Shown here: one piece after another, positions 35,801 through 46,191 of the stretch
How the letters are laid out: every line of letters starts with the position of its first letter
Numbering within the stretch: position 1 is the stretch's first letter
Origin: Roridomyces roridus
Lineage: Eukaryota; Basidiomycota; Agaricomycetes; Agaricales; Mycenaceae
Direction: 5' to 3'
Assembly (NCBI GenBank): GCA_029378245.1
Contig: JARKIF010000010.1
Span: 434,001-498,000 of the forward strand
Length of the DNA stretch: 64,000 nt
Notes under the pieces: model-generated
Database searches by the model: none
Told to the model about the DNA's origin: nothing
What the model saw: only the letters and a program-made list of their open reading frames with translations
Translations under genes and position numbers: made by a program

Positions 35801-36722
35801 TAGCTTGGTGAGCGTGCGTCGTGCGGACGGCGGGCGCTGCTGGGTAGTGCGGGCGGGCCCGTAGGTAGCTGAATATATGGTATATAGAGAATATATACAC
35901 TTTTATCCCATCCAATCCTGCATGATACCAGACGATACCAACGGAAAGAACACATCATTTCTTACCCATTAGTGCATCCTGTGGCATCCTGTGGTATCGT
36001 CCGGTATCGAGCTGTATAAATTTGGGCAATTGTACAAGTACGAGACCACGCGAGCCCTGCCGATACCACACGAGCATTTCGTGAGCCCTGGCGAGACCTG
36101 GTTTTCACTGGGATTGAACTGAGAAGGGAGCAAAGATGGCAAGCTCAACCTACTGTTCACAGGCAACGTAACCAACAGCGGGGAGCAAACGATGGCAAGC
36201 TCGACCCACTGTCGATCCAATAACTGAGGGAGCAAACCGACAGAAATTATGCGACTAACTGAGAGGAGCAAGCGGGAGCAAGCTCTACTAGGAAATCTCT
36301 GGTTGAAATTCGATGGTATTGTCTAGAGGTCACGGATTGAATGATGTACCTCGGTTGGCGGACTGGGAGAGCTCGATCACTGCACTTGAGCATTGGCGTG
36401 AAGCTGCGTAACCTATACTTACTCAGCTGGACCCGCCGCGCCCGCCGGAAATAGTCGCGTCGAAGCCAAATGGCGTTACTTACGCGTCGACATGGGAACT
36501 TCGTGACCGTGCCTGACGATCCGCCTCTCTCTTCCCTTCTCTTCCCCGCCATTGACTGTCACTCTGGGTGTTTTTATGCAGCACAAGTTCAATGCACGGG
36601 TCCGATCCTCCAGCCCCACTCACGCCTAATGCTAAATCGCGGTGCTGAAGGGAATTGCGCGCGCTCATCCGTGATTGATGACGAATGTCGCCATCCGGCC
36701 CACTCTCTTGCCGACTGCGACG
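35801..36722. other. intergenic region with short repeats
   Basis: Non-coding. It contains an imperfect 17-bp inverted repeat (GATACCAGACGATACCA near 35929, TGGTATCGTCCGGTATC near 35990). It also has a direct repeat of GAGCAAA.GATGGCAAGCTC (about 36128 and 36183). The 3' part presumably holds the promoter of the beta-lactamase-like gene. Confidence 0.5.
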
Positions 36723-37774
36723 ATGGACAAACTGGAAGCGCTCGCCTCCATCACCAGACTCAGCGAGAATGTGGTCCGTGTGCTCGGACAGGTGAGCTTT
36801 TCAAGCCGCCCTCCTTCCGACAAGCAAACTATGTCCAGAATCCCGGCAAATTCACTCTCCAAGGCACCAACACCTACATCGTCGGGAAGCAGCGGCCGTT
36901 CACACTCATCGACACCGGCGAAGGGAGGGAAGAGTACATACCTCTTCTTGAATCTGCGCTGAAGGATGCTGGGGCCAGCTCGGATCCCAGTGCCGCTGAT
37001 GTCTCCGACATTGTCATCTCGCACTGGCACCACGATCACGTTGGTGGTCTCCCTTCCGTGCTGAGCCTTCTCAGGCGGCTTTGGGACGAGCGCAACGTCG
37101 CTGCCCCGTTCAAGCCTCCACGCTTGCACAAGTTCCCCACCCCAACGACCTTCCGCTCCATCCAGGGACACTACACCCTCCCCTCGATACTGGAATCCCT
37201 CCCAGCAGATTCGTACGCTCCTGGACCCGAGGGCAGTCCCTTCCATGACCTGCACGACACGCAAGTCATCTCCGAATTCTCTCAGCTCCGCGTCCTACAC
37301 ACCCCCGGACACACCAGCGACTCGATCTGCCTCCACCTCCCGCAAGACAACGCGCTTTACACAGCCGACACTGTCCTTGGGCAGGGAACAGCCGTCTTCG
37401 AGGATCTCGCGGCGTACATCGCGAGTTTGCGCAAGATGCTCGACTTTCCGGGCTACACCGTCTTGTACCCAGGACACGGACCCGTCGTTTCGGAGGGTGC
37501 AGAGGTCATACAGACGTACATCAAGCACAGGCTCGAGCGCGAGGCACAGATTGTTGGGGTGCTCAAGTCCCCGGTGCCGCAAGGGGAGGCTGTAGATGGC
37601 TCCTGGACGACATGGACGATCGTCAAGAGCATTTATGCGCGGTACCCCGAGTCATTGTGGCTTCCGGCGGCTCATGGAGTTGATTTGCATTTGCGAAAAC
37701 TGGAAGGTGAGGGTTTGGTGGAGAAGATGGGTGGGGAAGGCAAGGATACGAGTTGGAAGTTTTTGGGTAATTGA
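36723..37774 (+). CDS. LACTB2: metallo-beta-lactamase-fold protein, LACTB2-like endoribonuclease
   Basis: Exon 1 (36723-36791) encodes MDKLEALASITRLSENVVRV. A 47-nt intron (36792-36838) and a phase-0 join give NPGKFTLQGTNTYIVG, the start of the metallo-beta-lactamase fold. The metal-binding signature HWHHDH (HxHxDH) is complete, followed by HTPGHTSDS, the bridging Asp in YTADTVLG and the last His in LYPGHGPVV. A C-terminal winged-helix-like region (AAHGVDLHLRKLEGEGLV) matches LACTB2. In animals this enzyme is a mitochondrial single-strand endoribonuclease. I see no clear mitochondrial presequence here. The product of about 334 aa is somewhat longer than human LACTB2. All expected metal ligands are present, so it should be active. 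Confidence 0.93.
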
Positions 37775-37928
37775 AGAATCGAAATGTATGTATGTACGTT
37801 TAGAGGATATGGAAATTGCAAACTCCCATTCCGAGTCCTCGTTTTATCCCCGGATCTGATCATCTTTCACGGCGTTTTTCCATCAACGGGCAATTATAAC
37901 ATAAAGATGGCGCGCAGTACGCAGTAAG

Positions 37929-38811
37929 ATGTCGTTCATGACCAGCGACAACATCTACATCCGTCCATACCGCCCCTCAGACCAACCTCAAGTAGAAAAG
38001 CTGCTCTTCGAGGGCTTTGTTACCAGCAGTTCGTCATTGCAAATCACACTCCGAGTCCGTGCTGATTCTGACACCACCGCACAGAGGGGAGCGCAAACTA
38101 CGTCGCAAGAAGGCGATTTCTCTTGAAACCTCCTTCCTTGATCGCGTACTTTCTCATTGCGCTCGGAGTTGGAGTCGGATTGGGTCCCGTCGGCGGGGGA
38201 ATTCGTGACGCCTGGGTCGGTCCACGCAGAACCCTAGGCACTCTGCTCCTCACCGCGGGCGTGTCTTTGTTCGGCGCTGTCCAGTATAGCATCCCAAGAG
38301 CGATATCCGAATACTGTAGGGAGGCACTTGCCTCGGACATGCGGGACATTGAGAGCCATTATCGAGCGCCGTCGGCGTTCTTTGTTGCTGCGGCTCGGAG
38401 GGGAGGAGTAGAGGAAGAAGAAGAGGTGGTCGGGTATGTGGGACTCGGTGAGTCATCTCGCGAGTCGCGGCAAAAACTGAAACACTGACTGGCCTTGGAT
38501 TCGCCGGCGCAGACTACGTCCCAGAAAAAGACCCTACGAGGGCAGAAGTACGTCGTATGATCGTCTCGGCTTCCTATCGTCGCCGTGGAGTCGCAAAGAC
38601 ACTAATCCAGGCATTGGTCGCACAAGCCCAGTCACTGCGGTCGAACGGCGCCGACGAATTACGATTCCTCGATCTGTGGTTGACCGAGTTCCAACCTGCC
38701 GCGCAACGTCTCTACGAGGGCCTAGGGTGGAGAGTTGTACGGACTGAGAGGATAGGGAATGCCTTAAGGGGCGCGATAACGAGACACTTGCGGTTGGATT
38801 TGTGCAAGTAA
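37929..38811 (+). CDS. GNAT-family N-acetyltransferase with a membrane hairpin (NAT8-like)
   Basis: The ATG at 37929 begins MSFMTSDNIYIRPYRPSDQ, the usual first strand of a GNAT fold (IRPY...D...V..L). A short intron (about 38011-38076) leads to SANYVARRRFLLKPPSLIAYF. Two hydrophobic segments follow (LIAYFLIALGVGVGLGPVGG; LGTLLLTAGVSLFGAVQY), placed within the domain as in NAT8/CML-type enzymes. After a second intron (about 38450-38512) come VRRMIVSASYRRRGVAKTLIQAL, containing the acetyl-CoA-binding R/Q-x-x-G-x-A (RRRGVA) motif, and LYEGLGWRVV. The likely location is the ER or Golgi membrane. The substrate is unknown. The first intron's donor is weak, so that join is tentative. Confidence 0.85.
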
Positions 38812-39015
38812 CAAAAGAACTCCGAAGCACATACACACAAACAAGCAACCGCTCTCATCCCGATTGGGCAATTTTCTCTGTTCGGAGCAAATACATCGGG
38901 ATGATTATTTAGACTTTGCAGGGCGCTTAGCGGGCTTGCTGTATATGAGAATAAAAGTTGCAACGCTCGAAGCGAACTCCCACACCCGGCGCAGCGGACT
39001 TGTCGCCTTTTGATT

Positions 39016-40606
39016 TCAGATCGCCTTCCGCACCAAGCATCCGAATTCCCGTTCTTCAACCGCAACGTGCCGGACATGTATAACAAGTCGGCACGCAAAA
39101 ACTGAATGCAAGACACCCATTGGGCTAGACGGGAGTGAGTTTTCGACGGTCCACGGATGATTATGGTACATACGTGTTTGCGATTGATCTAATGGCTGGC
39201 TGGGTACTACGGGTAAGAAATCTACTTTATATGGAGTTTGTTATTATATTACCTGCTGTGCTGTTGTTTGAAGAAAGACATTAACGACGAGGATGACTGC
39301 CACCAAAGAAGTGAGTGAGCGAGAAAGTGAGAGGGACACTCAAGCCTACCGAGCATGCCTAGGTACCAGAACATTCCTAGAAGAAGTGTTCAAACCGAGC
39401 TTTGGTCGTAGAGTCCGCACCACTCACCATCCAGATAAAAAGTAGTGACAAGGTCGGAATATCTCCTCGGTTGGAATGACCCGTTCCAGACTGCATGTCG
39501 TTCCACTTTGTAAGCAAAATGGCTGATAAGTCAGATTGGAGCATACACAACTTGAGTCCCTTCCACACAGTCAACAACACGATAACTAGCATGATGGTGA
39601 GCCGGAGTGGAACACTTGAAACAGGTATAGGACTTGCCGGTTTCCATGCACAACAGCGATATGTACACGACGAGAACAATATTGCTGGAGCTCTCCGTAC
39701 TATCACAAGAAGGAAGAGGAGAAGGGAGGGAGGTATCGGCGGCCACTGACACACGCCGATTAATTCCACAAGTAAAAGGTTGAAAAAGAACTACTCACGA
39801 GCCTTTGAACGCGCCCACTGAAGTACTGGCCACACATTGGTCACAACCAAGCACTGCGGTTGTTCACAATAAATCCAGATCCTACTGAAAACACTCACAA
39901 TCCACATCAAAATGAAGAAAACGAGGATCTTTCTTGACTTTTTGTAGAGCGCATAGGTTCGAATCATCAGAATTACTGTGCAGTATTGAGACTGTTGCCG
40001 TTGTGACCCTGACGCCCACTTACCTTCAGCGAATGCGATCCCGAGCGCCGCAAAGACTGCAGTAGAGGTCATTTTAATTTTGACATCGGAGTAAGGCACT
40101 TGCTCACCGTTATCGAAAAAAATCATCCGAGCACAGCCAGTCGGGCTCACTCCCAGGACAAAGTGCTCTGTAAAGAACCCGTTTAAAAGTTATCTCGACA
40201 CTACTAACCTGCCCACTTGTAACCGCAAATGCGGTGTCCAGGACCGCGGCGTAGCGAGCCCATAGATATAGGCATTTGACTAGACTCCAGCGCGATCGCC
40301 AGATATAGTTCAACTGTAGCAAAAGGTTTTGATTGATTTCGGACGCAGGCGATATGCGTACCTCTCGATCGATGTTCAGGAGAGTGTCATAAACCTTGTG
40401 GGGTTGAGCGGAGATCGGAAAAAAGTAACGAAAAGTACCAAGAGGCTCAAGCAAGCGACTAGATGGATGACTTGAAATTTGTCCCAGAGGAAAAGAAAAT
40501 CCTACCTTGTATGTACTGCAAAAGGTCAGTTTCAACAGCGCCAAAGGCAATTCTGCTCGCTCACAATACCCAATTGCAGGTCAACCAAATCTTGAGTCGA
40601 ATTCAT
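39016..40606 (-). CDS. DUF6533-type multi-pass membrane protein, copy A
   Basis: The start is ATG at 40606 (MNSTQDLVDLQLGI), followed by a very small exon (YIQ) and then VYDTLLNIDREV. The next exon reads NYIWRSRWSLVKCLYLWARY and LDTAFAVT, the conserved DUF6533 block (a Tyr-Asp start, then the basic S-R-W-S segment and Y-L-W-x-R-Y). Further hydrophobic exons encode VILMIRTYALYKKSRKIL, NIVLVVYISLLCMETG, VIVLLTVWKGLK and a segment with VILVVNVFLQ. The last exon has MGVLHSVFACRLVIHVRHV and stops at 39016. The protein is seven-helix-like; its function is unknown. About ten introns, two of them beside tiny exons. It is paralogous to copy B at 42798-44413. Confidence 0.8.
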
Positions 40607-41100
40607 CGCAACCAGGGAGAGGGAAGATTGGTTAAAGGATGCTCGCCGCCTCTACATCTATATAATACCATAATACCCTTACCACTTTCCCTGCAACAAA
40701 AAGACTCGCTGCAATGATATCCATCCGATCTTGACGACCCAAGTTAAGGAGTATGTGCAATTTGCCCTCAACATGGACCACATCTGCACAACGAGATTAG
40801 ATTCGAGTTGGGAGGCCGGCCGTGAGAGGAGACGTTAGTCCAAGGCTGTGTTTGCCATTTGGGCAGCATTTGGCAGGCATGCCGCATGCATGGGGAGAAA
40901 TTTTCGCATCGGAGATCGAGTCTCCAGAGTTGGCGTTGATAATAAGTCCCAGTGGGATCACCTCAGTGGAAATGAACCTGGCGTGAAGAGTAGATAACAT
41001 CAAATGCAAGAAGAGGGCCACAGAAAACAAAGTTGAACAACAAGCCGATCTGAGTGTTGATCAGCAACAACAGGGTGCTGATTGGAACCCTACACACCGG

Positions 41101-42449
41101 TCAAACCCTCTTCTGCTTCTTGATATCAGGGTACGCCAACTTTTCAATCTTCTGCATCTCCCCGTCCGCATGAAACGATTTCCGAATGGGGTCGAGCAAC
41201 CTATTAATTGCATTCACCACCGCCCTCTTGAGATCCCCAGGGTGTATCCTCCTCTCCGCAAAATCGAGCTCGAGCTGTTTAAAGTTCATATAATGCAACG
41301 TCGGACCACCACCAAATTTGGGATCAGGCTCGATGGAGAACACAGTTCCCTTGGGAGCGCCATCGGCCGCAAAAGGTTTGAGGTCAAGACAAGTACTGGG
41401 GTCCAGAATCGACCCTCCTTGGCGCGCGGCATTTTCCGAACGCAGTTGGCTGACTGGAATAAGCACCGCTTTGACGAGCGCAAGGACACCATTCTCCGTG
41501 ACGTTGCCCTCCGCGCAGAACGCCGCGTTGATCTTCCTGCGAACGACCTCTGGCGGGTCGAGAAAGTCGATTTTGGAGTTGGGGTCAGAGGAAGACATTT
41601 TACCGCCGGCTAGACCGGGCACCATCGCATTCATCAGGTGCGCGCGCTTGGTGTAGCCCAATTTCGGTAGGTAGTGTTCTGCGAAAGTGAAGATTTTCCG
41701 CTACGGGGAGCCATAAACGAGCTGGAGAATTCCAAGGAGAAGGTAACGAACCTGGTCGATACCCCCGAACTGAAAATCGACGCCCAGGTACTGCTCATCG
41801 AGCGCCTGCATTCCAGGGTAGAGAAGACCACTGTCAACCTGCTTGACGACCTCTGCGCCGGCTTTCTTGGCGTCGTGTTCGGTCACAATCGCGCAGAGAC
41901 GCAAATGATCCATGTTGAACTCTTTAGATAATTCGTAGTCTGAACCCAACTTGAATTGCAACTTGGAGGTCGGGATGCCGAGCGACTTGAACACGGATCG
42001 GATGAGTAACTCCTAGTATTTGGTGCGATGGGCGATGAGTTCGAAAGGTGCTTTCATGTTATCGAGGAATGCATGGATGTCTGCCAGAAGAACGGTGAAC
42101 TGGTAGTAAGCATTAGCTGGGGGACGCGTGGATTAGCCAAATAGATACCTCCACATCCGCCTGCAGAAAGTCGAAGATTTTGATGAGCGGCACAAAGTAT
42201 CCGATATGTGCTGGGGTCAGGTTCAATAAACAATCCGCCCAAAGAGAGTTGGGACCCACGTCTTCCAGTGGGGGCAGTTCCTGGTTCAAATTTTAGAGAG
42301 AATATTATGGAACAGTGTAAAAACACACCCCAGTAGCCCTTGGGACTCCTCCCTTCAGCAAGGATGCCTTTGAGTATATCGCCTCCAAGAGATTCTTGGA
42401 GCCTCCACGTGATGAGCTCGTATTTTTCTTCGGGCGTTGCGCTCGACAT
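41101..42449 (-). CDS. TYS1: tyrosyl-tRNA synthetase, cytosolic type
   Basis: This class I enzyme charges tRNA-Tyr for translation. The start is [15 protein letters not shown] at 42449. The active-site entry GTAPTGR/PHIGYF is split by a 49-nt intron directly before the HIGH-type motif (HIGY). Later blocks are [38 protein letters not shown] and [13 protein letters not shown], the complete KMSSS signature, followed by [10 protein letters not shown] and [22 protein letters not shown]. It stops at 41101 after a Lys-rich end. Five or so short introns are present. Length (about 380 aa) and motif order fit eukaryotic cytosolic TyrRS. It lies between two DUF6533 copies, and a 5' fragment of the same gene lies at 44.85-45.31 kb. 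Confidence 0.95.
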
Positions 42450-42797
42450 TCGGGAACAAGAAAGCAGATGACCCGTGGTGTCAAGAGTGGATGTTTTTAT
42501 ATCAACCCGTCTCTGACTCCTCCGACGTGAGATATAACTCTGCGGATCTCATGTCGCGGGAGTCCGAGTCATCACGGCCCAGTTGTCGAAATTCAAGCGC
42601 CAACGTAGAAATACCCGCCACGACCGTTCAGGGTTGCGAAATTCAACAGATATGTAGCGAGCCGTTCGGAGCAAAGAGTGCTTGGACGACACTGCCACAG
42701 TACAGATAAATATCAACAAACTACCGCTCTCGTCCGGATTAGGCAATTAATTCCAACAAAAAACCGAATTCGCGTAGCACGCAGTGACTCAAAGAAT

Positions 42798-44413
42798 ATT
42801 AAATGGCCGTGGACGGATACGTCCCGCCCAAACTCCCGAAAGTCTGCTCCTGATCTTTAGCGGCAACGCAACGCACATGTACGACGAGCCGGCATGCGAG
42901 GACGGAGTGCAGGATTCGCATCGGACTTGAAGCAAAAAGAGTCCCAATGTGAGTTTGATGGGTAGGAGGAAAGCGTACAGAGACTCACGTATCTGCGATA
43001 GACTTGATAGACGGCTGGACGAAAGGTAAGCAAGTAAGACTGGGCTGGTACACGGAAGCTCGTACCCGCGCTGTAGTTTGGAAGACGACATTGACGATAA
43101 ATACAGCTGAAGGAAACGCGAATTATCAGCTGGGCAAGTCCGAGATCCAAATTGCGCACACCTTGCATGGCGAGATACCAAAAAAGTCCTAGTTGAAATG
43201 TAACGAGGAAAGTCACTTCGATCGCTACTTACTACTCACCGTCTCGATAAAATGTTGTGATAAGTTGAGATTGTCGAACATACAACCCATTTCGAACTGC
43301 GTGCAAGTTGGTTGAGAATTTAGCCCAAGTATGTACCTAGATGGAACGCCTTACAGGTATAAAATCCCTTCCATAACGTCAATAGCACGATAACTGGTGT
43401 GCTTGTCAGTCTTCCGGATAAGTTGAATTTAATTCCTTACTGGTCTCCGAGAATAACAGCGTCCCGTACGATACAAGGATGATGTCATTCGAGCTTTCGG
43501 GATTGCAGGCAGGAAGCGGAGGTGGGATAGATGTATCGTCGGCTGGAATTCCGTTGCAGGAACATTCATTCAAGGAAATAGATCTAGGACTCACGATGGT
43601 CAGACCACTTGACCACGGGCCATACGTTCACTCCGATGATGCACTGTGCGTTTTAGTTCACATTCGCCGGACTGACTGCCAACTCACTGTCCACATGAAG
43701 ATGAAGAAAAACAAGAGTTTTCTGGAGCGGTTGTAGAGTGCATAGGTTCGGACCATTAGTATCCCTGCAAGGTGTTGAATAGAGGAGAATGAAGCAGATG
43801 GAAAAACTAAACCTTCAGCAAAGCCGATGCCCAATCCCGCGAAAACTGTGTGATGAGTGTTTAATCAAGTCCACGTCTACGCAAATAATCTCACTTGTAT
43901 CAAAGTTGGTTATGCGACTGCAACTGGGAGCCAAGGCAAGGTCGAAATGCTCTAGGGCCAACATCAGTATCCACGCCGTCAAAATTCGGTGCTATTTTCG
44001 TAACTTGCAATCAAAAACGCGGTGTCGAGGAAGGTGCTGTACCGCGTCCAAAGATACAGGCACTTGATGATACTCCATCTTGATGCCCAGATGTGTTCCA
44101 ACTGAGAAGTTGAAATTAATCAGCGGGAGTTGGACAGCGGCGACGATGTAAGTACCTCTTGGTTGATGTTCAAAAGAGTGTCGTAGATCTTATTGAATTG
44201 AGCATGGCAGGAACGAGGATGGGCGGACGCACTAGGAGAGCCGAAAATGCGACTATTGGTGTCGTGAAAACAGAGATATCCCGGTACGGATGGAAACGCG
44301 CCTTGAATGTACTGCGAGAAATAAATTTGACTCCGAGAATGTAGGCAAATGAAAACGCTGCTCACCACAACCAGTTGTAAATCATACAAATCGGTGAGGC
44401 TGAGAACATCCAT
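42798..44413 (-). CDS. DUF6533-type multi-pass membrane protein, copy B
   Basis: The start is ATG at 44413 (MDVLSLTDLYDLQL). It has the same exon plan as copy A, with a tiny exon then KIYDTLLNINQEV and LEHIWASRWSIIKCLYLWTRY. Later parts read SSNDIILVSYGTLLFSE, GLFWYLAMQG and a segment with VFIVNVVFQTTAR. The last exon encodes MRILHSVLACRLVVHVR and stops at 42798. Overall the two copies are clearly paralogous but diverged at most positions, so the duplication is not recent. One tiny exon seems to use a GC donor (CAAG/GCGCG) where copy A has GT. The membrane role is unknown. Exon borders are approximate. Confidence 0.75.
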
Positions 44414-44850
44414 CGTGAAGAAGAAAAGGGTTGGGGGGAGGAGAAGGAGAACAGCCACGATACCCCATGCTGAGATACTTATACCGCAAGCCAAATTTGC
44501 GCAAAGATGAACTGCCATGCAGGATCACGGGAGGTTCGAGGGACTGATCCACGGATACCCTCGACTCCCAACGAGTCCCAAATCTCTTCCCGATTCCCCG
44601 AGAATCCCCAGAAGAAGACGCGCCAATCCATGCGTCATGGATCGAGGACAACGTTAACGATGGACTCGGTTTCCTTCCGCAGTGGTTACACGCGCCTTAT
44701 GGGGCGCTCGTGGTGGCAGACAGACGTTCGGGGTACGAAAGAATCATGTTCAGCCGTCGGATACAGAGTCAATAATCCATACACATATGCGGGTTCCCAT
44801 TCAAAATCGCCGTATGTCCTTCCAATAGCAAAATACACCCTCGAGTCCCC

Positions 44851-45310
44851 CCCAACTTGAATTGCAACTTGGAGGTCGGGATGCCGAGCGACTTGAACCC
44901 GGATCGGATGAGGAACTCGGAGTATTTGGTGCGATGAGCAATGAGCTAAGGGTTTCATGTTGTCGAGGAATGCGTGGATATCTGCCAGAAGAATGGTCAA
45001 CGGTAGTATGCAATTAGCTAGGGGACGCGGGGATTAGTGAAATAGATACCTCCACATCCGGCTGCAAACAGTGGGAGATTTTAATGAGCGGCCTACAGTA
45101 TTCGATGTATGCTAGGTTCAAGTTCAATATCACGTTGGCCCAGAAAAAACACAGGACCCACGTCTTCCAGTGGGGGCCGTTCCTGGTCCAAAGTTTAGAG
45201 AGAATATTATGGAGCAGTGTACTAAGGACACACCCCAGTACTCCTCCCTTCAGAGTATATCGCCTCCGCCTGATGAGCTCGTATTTTTCTTCGGGCGTTG
45301 CTATCCACAT
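44851..45310 (-). pseudogene. 5' fragment of tyrosyl-tRNA synthetase
   Basis: It reads [16 protein letters not shown] at 45310, matching [12 protein letters not shown] of the intact gene, then degenerate sequence corresponding to the GTAPTGR region and CRPLIKISHCLQPDVE (intact: [15 protein letters not shown]). It continues with [16 protein letters not shown] and stops being recognisable near 44851, within the region encoding [15 protein letters not shown]. Frameshifts and small deletions are evident, and no catalytic C-terminal half exists. The upstream flank (45330-45470) is also homologous to the flank of the intact gene. Confidence 0.85.
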
Positions 45311-45483
45311 TCGGGAGCAGAAAATCTGCAGATCACTCGTGGTGTGCAGATTTTTGCAGTCGATGGTTTATATCAACTCGCCGCCATGAGATCACTCTGC
45401 GGATCTCACATCACCGCCTGTTGCGGGAGTCCCAGTCACCACGGCCCAGTTGTCGAAATTCATGTGACACTAATAAAGAGGAT

Positions 45484-45650
45484 GGGAGACGCACTAGGAG
45501 AGTTGAGAAAGCAACTGTTGGATGTCGTGAAACAGAGATATCCCGGCACGAATGGGAACGCGGCTTGAGTGTACTGCGAGAAATAGATTAGAAAAAGTAC
45601 AAGGGGAATGAAACGCTGCTCACTACCACGAGTCCATCGACTCTCTCGAC
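45484..45650 (-). pseudogene. fragment of a third DUF6533 gene (copy C)
   Basis: On the minus strand the segment matches copy B around its tiny second exon: the CTCGCAG acceptor followed by TACACTCAAG, then GCGTTCCCAT and CGGGATATCTCTG. It breaks off at CCCATCCTC and joins the flank of the TyrRS fragment. Its 5' flank (45650-46050) also matches the 5' flank of copy B (44420-44840). Confidence 0.7.
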
Positions 45651-46191
45651 TGTCTCTCTTTCCGATTCAAGACAACGCCTGAGAATGCCCAGAAGATGAC
45701 GCGCCGATGGCACGGGTCATGGGGCTTCGGATTCGCGGCCAAACTTGGACTTTTGCGGGATGGACATAGCGTGGGAGGTGGGGTAGGGGTGCCTCGACAC
45801 CATCGACGGTTGCTGCATCCGGATAGATCCCTTGTGGGAAGGGCGACTGCGGTCAAGGTGGGCAGACATCGAGGACAACGATGGATGAGTCGCACTGGTT
45901 ACACCGGTTTTATGGGTGCTTGTGAAGTTCGGGGTACGAAAGACTCGTCTATTCGTTCAGCCGTCGGATACAGAGTCGATAATTCATACGAGTTCCCATT
46001 GAAATTCGCCATCGCCATCCTCGACCACATGTCCTTCCACTAGCAACCCCCCTCGAGTCCCAGCACGTAAATGTCGTAGGAATAGAATGGATTAGAGGTT
46101 TTTGAGCTCGAGTGCAGCCGAACGGTGGTGGTGACGAGAAGAGTGCTGTCGTATTTGTCCACGCGACTTGATAGCAAAACAAGCCCGTCGC

